Assembly: GCA_963682175.1 (NCBI GenBank)
Contig: OY821792.1
Coordinates: forward strand, 134,001-198,000
Source: Triglochin maritima
Taxonomy: Eukaryota; Streptophyta; Magnoliopsida; Alismatales; Juncaginaceae
DNA: 64,000 nucleotides
Reading direction: 5' to 3'
Positions 46,801 to 55,495 of this stretch are shown one piece after another (the first letter of the stretch is position 1; every line of letters starts with the position of its first letter). Made by a program: the position numbers and the translations under genes. A model generated the notes under the pieces. It worked only from the letters and a program-made list of their open reading frames with translations. It had not been told where the DNA came from and ran no database searches.

Positions 46801-47397
46801 GTGTACCACGCTTTACTTCGCAGTGATCCATCGAAGAACAAAAAATGATTGAAAATCATAGAAATAAGGAGTCGGACGTGCTCCTCCTCCTCGCCCATCT
46901 TGCTCGTGGCGGTAAGATGACCCAGTAGTTGGGTGTTGTCGAGGTTCACCCCGTCACGTTTCTCTACGTACATTGCTTCCATATCCATTCTCTGCCCATG
47001 TGCTCTTAGTCCAAGTAGAAGGGCGACGTCTTCTACCGTAAATGGGACCACCCCAGTGGCTATTCTCAGATCGACTTCAGTGGCGTCGAAGTGTTCGACG
47101 AACCAACCCAGTATCTCGTTGTCAGTTGTGACGTGAGGAAAGGAGAGGAAGTGACCGAAAGGCGTCCGTTGGAAGACATTTTTCTCCTCCTCCTTCATCC
47201 GGTCGAACTGCTTGTGAAAGGCCGTGAAACCGCACTTGGTTTCGCGGAAGTAGTACGTGCTTCCCTTAAACCACCAAAAAAAATTGTTAGAGGCCAATAA
47301 TGAACCTTAAAATGAACTAGAAAGAACGTGGTTGACACAACACCTGCGCGACTACAATTTCAGGAGCGATGGAGGTTTCAGGTAGAGAAGGATCCAT
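43874..47397 (-). CDS. ULP1-type cysteine protease of the MULE, one in-frame TGA
   Basis: Exons 47397-47344, 47264-46638 and 46021-43874 join in frame into 942 residues, except for TGA at codon 187 (46760-46758), where Trp would fit. Residues about 19-210 resemble the plant-mobile-domain/DUF1985-like N-terminal part of transposon ULP1 proteins (FTVEDVALLLGLRAHGQ). Exon 3 contains an about 250-residue Glu/Arg/Lys repeat (REEEERKKREEQEKKK type), which should form one long charged helix. The C-terminal C48 protease domain has His821 (GHWTLFV), Asn838 where Asp is usual (IQYNSL), Gln889 and Cys895 (SNDCGPYVLY). By family it would remove SUMO or a related modifier in the nucleus. Intron 2 carries the second repeat array. 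Splice sites are inferred. Confidence 0.75.
46070..46620 (-). repeat. 21-22-bp tandem array ATTCCGGACAGAC in ULP1 intron 2
   Basis: About 25 copies of ATTCCGGACAGACRCAACTCTT and close variants fill the intron (46022-46637). On the - strand the unit reads GTCTGTCCGGAATAAG and so shares TGTCCGGAATAAG with the 41.9-43.7 kb array, in opposite orientation on the chromosome. Confidence 0.95.
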
Positions 47398-47664
47398 TTT
47401 CGCCTTGTTATAATTTTCGTTCGACTAAAACAGGAATAAAGGTTTTGGATGAGCGTATGGAAAGGAACTCCGGCTGAAATGGGGAATGGAAAAGGAGAAG
47501 ACTTGGGAGGAAAGTTACTCGAATGTTGTCCCACCGCTAATGATGTACGTGAAGTTTAACCGTCTAATCGTGATTTCGGGAAATGAACCGTCTAATCGTG
47601 ATTTTGGGAAATGAACCGTCGCACCCAATAATTCGTAATTTACTTTTCCCCGCGCAGAAGTTTT

Positions 47665-47732
47665 GGCTGACTGGACGCTGAACTGGCAGCTGACTTGTCC
47701 GTCCACGTAGGTAGCGTCACGGACGCGCGCGT
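47665..47732 (-). repeat. Right inverted terminus of the 9-kb MULE
   Basis: Reverse complement starts ACGCGCGCGTCCGTGACGCT and aligns with 38742-38810. The element end is at 47748, next to the TTGTTGATT target duplication. Confidence 0.75.
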
Positions 47733-47748
47733 CCGTGTATAACTACTC

Positions 47749-48212
47749 TTGTTGATTACTCTGATGTAGATTGGGCAATGTGGTCACAATCGGAAATGTA
47801 CCACCAGATTTTGTACATTCGTTAGAGGAAACTTGGTCACATGGATATGCAAAAAACAAAACGTAGTGGTTAGGTCAAGCGCTGAAGCCGAGTACCGTGT
47901 AATGACCTCCACAACAAGCGAGCTAATTTGGCTCAAGCACAAAGACATGAACATAAGCAATCAAATCCAATGCAAATGTTTTGTGATAATAACGCCGCAA
48001 GACACATTGCCTCCAATCCTGTTTTTCATGAACGAACAAAACACCTTGAAGTGGATTGCCACTTCATCTGTGAGAAGATACAATGTAAAGATATCGAAGT
48101 TTCCTACGTCCAGAGTAATGATCAACTAGAAGACATCTTCACCAAAGCACTCGATCAAAAACACTTCCAACACATTCTTCACAAGTTAGGCTCCTTCAAT
48201 ATCTTCCGGAGT
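47749..48212 (+). pseudogene. Copia RNase H domain, right part of the split element
   Basis: After the target duplication the copia reading resumes (YSDVDWA). It then shows the RNase H hallmarks [20 protein letters not shown] and, in a second frame, [20 protein letters not shown] and [16 protein letters not shown]. At least two frameshifts (near 47790 and 47940) make it inactive. A polypurine tract (GAAGGGGAA, 48219-48227) leads directly into the 3' LTR. The same segment occurs inverted at 63800-64000. Confidence 0.9.
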
Positions 48213-48227
48213 TAACTTGAAGGGGAA

Positions 48228-48452
48228 TGTTGAAATATGACAAGAAAGATACGTTGGAAGACATACCTGATGTGGATTTAATCAAACAAATCATCCAGAT
48301 CACGCAATCATCCAATCAAACAAATCATGGATATCATGTAACAAACATGGAAAGCCTAAACGACTACTTTAAGATTCCTCTTGTATGAGTCTTGTATTGA
48401 AAACCCTAACATGATCAACAATAATACAACTTTCGTACTGTTCAAATCAACA
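48228..48452 (+). mobile_element. Copia 3' LTR, about 225 bp
   Basis: The LTR starts TGTTGAAATATG right after the polypurine tract and ends CAAATCAACA. The inverted counterpart at 63369-63790 has the same length once its 193-bp insertion and 5-bp duplication are removed. Confidence 0.8.
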
Positions 48453-49167
48453 ATTAATGATTGAAGATGTAAACTAAAAGGTCCTGCTTAAAACTTGATT
48501 CCCCCAAGGAAAGAAAAGAAGAAATTAACACATGAGATGAGAAACAAAGCTAGAAAACTAAACTCAACTGGAAACCAAGGTTGGGCTTCAATACTAAGGA
48601 GATGAAGTGAACTGCTTGCTATGGCATATTACTTGGAACACCTTATCTGCATGACATGAATGATGGATGAAAATAAGCAAATGAAGGAGTGCAAGAATTT
48701 AACAAAAGGGTCATCTTTCAAAACCAATAATGGTGTGCGTGTTGTTTAAGAAAGTGAAAGATATATATTGATTGGTTGGAGTTGTTGGATTTTCATTTGT
48801 AGGGGCAGGAGGTGCTTCAGTAGATGATGATCCCTTTTGGTTCTAATTGATTAGTTAATTATTTGAAAACGACAAAGATGTTGCAATTTAGAGGCATTTT
48901 TTTAAGAAAGGTCTATAGTCTGCACTCTGCACATAAACATTAAATGTTAGATGTTTAATGCTTTAACCTAACAATGACTTGTAGCATAATGGCGGATGAT
49001 ATTTATTTTATTGAAAATAAAATGAATGTAAAGAGCAAGAAATAGAAGGGAGTGGTCCATAAAATTGTCTCTATCTTGCACGAGGGAATTGCGTAGAGTA
49101 GTAATCATCAATAATTCAATACCATTGTGTAAGTGGGCAGATGAAGGTTGTAAAGTTGTTTGTGGGT
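48453..49167. other. Host flank shared by both inverted arms, no gene
   Basis: DNA beyond the LTR that matches 63368-63040 and 62150-61870 in inverse. It contains no ORF. The right copy has a foldback element inserted around the point equivalent to 48800-48960. Confidence 0.75.
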
Positions 49168-49380
49168 TACAGGTAGGGGTGCACACGGGTCAAGTTGGGT
49201 CAGGTTTGGGTCAGATTGGATTCGGCCCAAATTATTATTACTATTATTTAAGGATAAATAATTATAACATTTGATTTTAAATTATTAAGATCCAAAATAT
49301 AATAATTATAAGAATTGAAAAGTATTTTTAGCAAAACTATCAGAATTTTACAATTAAAAATTAAATTAATATAATTAAAG

Positions 49381-50467
49381 GTGCACATGGGTCGGGTTGA
49401 ACCCGAAAACCGATCCGAACCCGATTGGTCGGGTCAGGTTGGGTCGAGTTGGGAAGAGTTCGGGTTGGGTCAGGTTTGAGAAATTTGAAAACCGATTTTT
49501 TCGGTTCGGGTTCAAGGGTCGGGTTGACCCAACCCAACCCAAAACCGAATATTTTTCTAATGCATTTTCGTGGATTTATCTAGACCATCCATTTGCTAAC
49601 CCTAATACCTAAAACAAATTCCACAACCCATTTCACAACACAACCTCCAATCCTCTATCCTATCCTTTGAACCCGAACCCACATCCCCTCCACTCGCCTC
49701 CGACCTCCACGCCACTTAGCGGCTCAGGCGCTCAGCCTTCCCCTCAACCCTCCTCGCCTCCTCGTGACTTGTCCCTCCTATTCGTCAACCCCTCCATTCC
49801 TCGCCTCCGGCCTCCACGCAACTCAGCGGCTCGTCTCATCAGCCTTCGCCTCGCCTCCTTAGCCTTCCCCATGCCCGACCTCACCCCCTCTCCTCGTGCT
49901 CGCGAAGTCGACCCTCTCCACTCGCCACTCCTCGCGACCTCGCCCCCTGTCTCCAACTCAGCGGCTCCATTCCTCCCACTTATTGTTGTCGATCCCCTCG
50001 CCATCCTCTCTGTCGATCTGCTGAACTCAACCACCGTCGATCTACGCTACCGAACACGTCTTCCTCGTCGATCAACGCCAACACGGCTTAGACAACACGA
50101 TTTTGTATTATGTAATGTTAGAATTTAGAAAACATGATTTTTTATATCTCAACTTAGAAAACATGATTTTTTTGTATGTTTGATAAGTGTATAGTTTCTA
50201 ATAGTGTATGTATGGTAATTGTTACTTGTTAGTGTGGACCGAGAATAAGATGGAGGCATGAAGAATGGTGCATTTAATTGTTTGTTTTCATCAAAACAGG
50301 AAATTCGGGTCCAACCCGAACCGACCCAACCCAACCCGTAAATTTCGGGTCGGGTCGGGTTGGGTTGAACTCGAACTGGTTCGGGTTGAGTTTTTCTAAA
50401 ACCCGATTTTTTCGGGTTGGGTCGGGTTCTTGTCCAAACCCGACCCAACCCGACCCATGTGCACCCC
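49381..50467. mobile_element. Nested hAT-like element with GC-rich core
   Basis: Inverted ends GGTGCACATGGGTCGGGTTG and CAACCCGACCCATGTGCACC bound about 1.1 kb. The 49667-50128 frame is Pro/Ser/Leu-rich and open only because the core is GC-rich and stop-poor. I do not regard it as a gene. A target duplication was not resolved. Confidence 0.65.
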
Positions 50468-50476
50468 TAAATATAA

Positions 50477-51912
50477 GGGTCGTGATAGACGGACGCGGGC
50501 GACCGGGACACGCTTGACATGATCAGTCCAGTCAGGAAAGGAATTAATTTAATAACACATGCAACATTTAGTTTCTCAATGTCATATTAATTTTTCACTG
50601 CAACGTTTGGTTTCTCAATGCAACTTTTACTTTTCCCAACGTAACTTTTTATTTTCCCATGCAACCTTCAGATACAAATATAAAATGAAGAGTTTATGTT
50701 TTGTCATTTTAAACATATAAGTTTGTCTTTTTAACATCTACGTTTGTCATTTTTAATATACGCGTTTGTCCTTTTTAATGTATAGTTTGTTCTTTTTAAA
50801 TAGTACTTTGTCCTTTTTAAGTATGTGTTTATCCTTTTTAAGTACCGGTTTGTACTTTTTAAGTATGGTTTTGTCCTTTTTAGTGTATGTCTGTCTTTTT
50901 AAGTATGGTTTTGTTCTTTTTAACAATTGGGTCGATCCTTCTTATATTGGTGTGTTGTCTTTTCTATGTCGAGGTTTTGTCATTTTTAAGTAATGATGTG
51001 TTATTTTTAAGTAGTGGTTTGTCCTTTTTAAGTATGAGTTTGTCTTTTTTATCACATGCGTTTGTCTTTTTTATCATATTGATTGTTTTTTTAGACAACT
51101 CAAGTTGAAATTAGCAAACAAGAATACGAAATCAAACCCAACTCCGTGGAAAAAAACACAAACCCCTAAAAACTAATATAAAAAAACAAACTAACTTTAG
51201 ATAAGAACAACACAAACCGAAATCAAAGAAAAAGAAACAAACTTTGAAGACAAAAATAGTAACGTACAAAGAAACAAACTTTCCAAACTAACATAAAAAA
51301 ACCAAGATCGTTCCATCACAGAAAAAACCAAAAACTTCAAATCAACCACAATGAACCAAAATTTTCCCCTAAAATTCCACACAAAAACTCAAATCAGCTA
51401 CAATAAACCACACTTCCAAAAAATCAAGACTGACCCATCATACAATAAAACAAAAACTTTCAAATCAACCACAAAAAAATAAACTTTCCCCAAAAAACTT
51501 CACACAAAAAACTCAAATCAGCTACAAAGAACCACATTCCTCCTCCTCACCTCGGGATGAGCTCCAACGCCGACTACTTCCCCCTCCTCGCCGACCAACT
51601 TCACCGCGACGACGTCGGAGTCAGCGCCCCCACCTCCCTCAAGACTCACACATGCGTTCGTCTCCCTCGGCATCCCTCGTACTGATCTTGCCTTCCACCG
51701 GAAGAAAATGATGGAGAATGAAACGTTTTGGGGATAATGAAAGGTTTGAGATGTGTATGATGGAAAGCAAAGGTCGCATAGTTACGCGTGTGTGTGATTT
51801 GACCCAAAATAAATAAATAATATGTGATTTTATAAATCTTTGCTGACTAGACTGCTGAATGAACTGACCACATCAAACAGCGCTCGGGACGCCGCTGAAC
51901 AAATCATTTTCC
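50477..51912. mobile_element. MULE-like non-autonomous repeat, copy B
   Basis: A 9-bp duplication TAAATATAA (50468-50476 and 51913-51921) flanks the 1436-bp unit. Termini GGGTCGTGAT and, inverted, GGAAAATGAT are similar, and both subterminal regions have GGACGC...GTCAGT-type motifs related in style to the 9-kb MULE termini. The interior matches copy A at 20.5-21.56 kb. Non-coding. Confidence 0.75.
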
Positions 51913-52153
51913 TAAATATAATGATGAATATAACAAAGGATTTGACCCGAATAATGATGAATATGCAAGACTACTATAACTTTACATTTTTTTTAAAAAA
52001 CTTCAGGTTCGGGTTGGATCGGGTCAACCCGACTCGAGACAATCAATTTTCGAATTTACCAATCCAACCCAATCTGAACCCCTACCGAACCCAATCAGTC
52101 CTGTTTGGGTCGATTTTCGAGTTCAACTTGACCCGTGTACACTCCTACGGGTA

Positions 52154-52880
52154 AGATGAATACTATAAATGCATCAAGTCACCTCCGAAATTAAATTTCT
52201 TAGGCATCTTACGCAACATTTTCAAACCAAGATGTCGACGGCTTTGGCCATACGAGTGGGAATACAAGTTACACGTATTGGAAATTCTTTCAATAAATTA
52301 GCGTGACTGCAGGTACTACCAACTACCAAGACAAAACAGGTAGACCAGAAGCACAAATTCAAGCCGCCACTACTTTAACTCTTGTGGGGGAAAAAATCAA
52401 GGTTAGACTATCCGATTAACTTATAAAGAAAATCAATTAAGGTCCGTTGACCTGATGCTACAATCCAACCCAGTGCATATTCAGACATTCACCCGTTGGG
52501 TAGGGGTTCAGATCGCGTCTGGTTGGTATATCCAAAAGTCGATGGTCTCAGGTCGGGTTGACCCGATCCAACCGGAACATGAAGTTTTTTTTAAAAAAAA
52601 AGTAAAGATATGGTAGTCTTACATATTCATCATTATTCGGGTCAAATCCTTTGTTATATTCATCATTATATTAAGTTTTTTTTAATTGTAAAGTTCTGGT
52701 AGTCTTGCTAAAAATACTTTTCGATTCTTATAATTATTATTTTGGATCTTAATAATTTAAAATCAAATGTTATAATTATTCATCCTTAAATAATAATATT
52801 TGCGTTGAACCCGATCTGACCCAACCCGAAAATTCAGGTCGGGTGGGGTTTTTCCCAAACCCGAATTTTTCAGGTTAGGT
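52154..52880. repeat. Distal part of left inverted-duplication arm
   Basis: Matches 60780-61470 in inverse: host-like sequence (52154-52490) followed by a further hAT-like GGGTCGGGTTGACCCGA-rich repeat (52490-52880). It marks the inner end of the left arm. No gene. Confidence 0.8.
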
Positions 52881-55490
52881 CGGGTTCCAACTCAAACCCA
52901 ACCGAAAACAAAAAACAATAAACGAGTAATGGTATTGTCTATAGAATATGCATCCATGAAGGTTTTTAAATTGAGTTTTATAGTAAAAAATTATTGTGTC
53001 ACAAAATATCATTTCAATTCACTTTGTAAATGCTGTCATGTATTTTTACGCTCATACATTTCTTTTCTTTATCGGATTTTTATACTTATTGATTTCATTA
53101 TGAGGTAAAATGACATAATACTCATGTTAAATAAAATTTAATATAAACATATCCTCGTCGAGTCTTACAATATCCTACTTTTATGAAAAATGGTATCCAT
53201 GTATTTGTATTGTATCGTACCCATATTGGGATCCACGCTTCCTACACTACAATAGAGTGCAAGCAACCGAAATCCAACAAGAAAAGTAGATGTTGCACGT
53301 AAAATCATAAATAGCATGCCCCACAGATACATATACATAATAACATTTCACAAATCACAGTCATACGAAAACAATTTGAAGGGGTAAGGGGTTGACAAAT
53401 ATTATGGAATTAAATGGTGGGTAGTATAATGTTCTTGTGTTGTTTCAAGATAAGTAAGATTAAAGGTATTAACCCTTGATCCACTGTAGGATAAGTAAGA
53501 TTCTTTATATTGTTTCACCAGTCACCAGTGAGTACATTATTCCACTCACACTGTAGGATTTTTTTTTTTTTTTTGATCAGTCACACTGTTAGAAAATTGA
53601 AAATAATAAATTTAAGAGTGATATACAGTACAAAATTTCACAGACAACTACAAAAATGAACCCTTTTAGTTGAACTGACCAAACAATCTTTTAGTACGAC
53701 ATGGGATTGAAAGAGGGAGTGTAACGATACACAAAAGTAAAAAGGAAAATACATATAAAAAGTCACTCACTTTGACTTTACTATCTTAGAAGTGAAGCAT
53801 CAGAAGATGGTTTCTGCTCTTCCATTTTCAACTTAAGACCTAAATAAACACATAGATCGGTGAAAAACAGCATGCAAAGAAGGTCAAAAGGACTTGAAGG
53901 GGGGCAAACTAGCAACTGCAATATATGGCTCATCAGGTCATGTGTGGTTCCTAGAATACTCAAATTACTATAGGGGTGGGGTGCTTTGTTAAGTTTGGGT
54001 TTTCTTGATCGGGGCTTTTCTCTCTGTTCCTCTATTTGTTTTTGTAATGTAACTGGGGTGAGTTGGTTTTGCTGCAATTAAGAATTGACAAATAACATGG
54101 AGTTAGACGGCTGACATCACAAGACAGACTCCTTCTAAGTTTGACGAGCCAGAAAAATGAACCAGTGACAACAATTCAACAATCATAAATTGCATGCCTA
54201 ACACATTACAAAACGCCATAAGATGTCTGAAAAAACTATCCCATGTTCAGATTCTCCAACCATATGGTAAAGCTCTACTGACATCACACAGCACATCTTT
54301 ATGCCGCCAGCTCCTCTAGAACTTTAGAATTTTGTATCCCATCATGCGACCATGTGGAATTATCCAAAAAACATAAATACCAATTTGGAGAACTTTCAAA
54401 ATCCACATTTATCAAAATACAGGATGAGAATATGTTGAGAGAAAATCAGAATGCATGTGGTTATCGAAACTATAGAAAAAATAACACCCTGTGCTCCTTA
54501 GTTCGGGATAAGTATATATATGGCTATTGAAAAATACTTTTCAGTATGACCACATGAACCTATCATTTTCTATGAGAAGGCTCGTAAGGATTACCAATTC
54601 TCAAATTTATATACCAAGCCATGTCATGATTTACCAACTTAAAGATAAATGCTGCTGAGGAAATATTCACAAGAAGTCAATTTGGGACCTAAAGAAGTGA
54701 TATTCCTGAATCTCAAATAGAGCTGAGCTTGGGTTAGAAAAAGTGGTGTTTAATGTCGTTCATAGGTTTATGAAAAAACAATTTTGCAATAGTTCTGCAA
54801 TACTAATAACAATGTCAAGACACTCAAAAGACTTGCAACTTCAGTGCTTTTTTGTCATCTTAGAATTTTTTATGCTTGCAAGGGGAGATAATATCAGTGG
54901 GAGGATCAACTGGAACTCCAAACAATTCTAGCAAGAGGAGATTGAGAAGAATTTTAAAAAAAAAAGGAGGCAGAGTGTTGTTAACTGTTAAGTCCGTAAA
55001 AAAGAGATATTTTAGGAATAAAAACAACAGGAGTGAACCGGAGACCAGAACCAGCAGCTAACGAATGTTAATTTAATCCTACTAAATTAGAATTATCTTC
55101 GAAGTCCTAAGAGTTAATTTTCATTCTAAGGGAAATTACAAATCCTGGAGAGTTACATTTTTGTAGCATAAACATACAATTCTTGGAGAGTTGTTTTATG
55201 GTTTCTCGAAAAACAACAAAGATATGCGTAAGTGCATGTAACGGAGATCCCATCGTGACATGATTCTCTCAAGATGTAGAATAAGTTTACCTTCTGTACA
55301 TGCATTAGTATATAAGAAGCAGAAATATGTCGAAAGATAGTATGAAAACGTTGTGGTAACTGCATTGTTCAGCCACAAACAACACAGTTTTACGTATCTC
55401 ACACGAGAGAAAAAAATGAGTTTTTTTTAATAACTATGCACTAAAAACAATATAATACCACAAGGGAAGATAGTAAAAATGATCATGATC
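52880..55490. other. Intergenic region 3' of the SAUL1-like gene
   Basis: AT-rich, with an A/T homopolymer near 53559. A 98-residue frame at 53781-54077 on the - strand has no recognisable features. The 3'UTR of the SAUL1-like gene should lie in the last few hundred bases. Confidence 0.5.
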
Positions 55491-55495
55491 TTTGA

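Larger units (their letters stand above)
38726..47748. mobile_element. 9.0-kb MULE with FAR1-type transposase and ULP1 gene
   Basis: A 9-bp duplication TTGTTGATT (38717-38725 and 47749-47757) bounds the unit, and both termini have ACGCGCGCGTC exactly 16 bp inside. The inverted termini continue (GACGCTAC ... TACGTGG ... CCAGTCAGC) for some 80 bp with divergence. Inside are a transposase gene on the + strand, a ULP1-protease gene on the - strand (convergent), and a large tandem array between their 3' ends. MULEs that carry ULP1-type genes are known in plants (Kaonashi/KI-MULEs); the FAR1-type transposase here is a Jittery/FAR1-like variety. Each gene has one in-frame TGA, so the copy is nearly but probably not fully autonomous. 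Confidence 0.9.
49176..52145. mobile_element. hAT-like element with nested insertions
   Basis: Ends GGGGTGCACACGGGTC and, inverted, GGAGTGTACACGGGTC. The 8-bp flanks are TACAGGTA (49168-49175) and TACGGGTA (52146-52153); the duplicated arm at 61.87 kb still has TACGGGTA on this side, so the one difference is a later mutation. Subterminal GGGTYGGGTT repeats are typical. The element is interrupted by a second hAT-like unit (about 49381-50467) and by a MULE-like unit (50477-51912). No transposase. Confidence 0.75.

Noticed and set aside
47749..48212. Functional copia element
   Set aside because: Frameshifts in RNase H, upstream polyprotein absent and replaced by a SAUL1 fragment.
49667..50128. 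153-residue Pro/Ser-rich ORF
   Set aside because: Lies in the GC-rich core of a nested hAT-like element and has no domain; an ORF is also open on the opposite strand.
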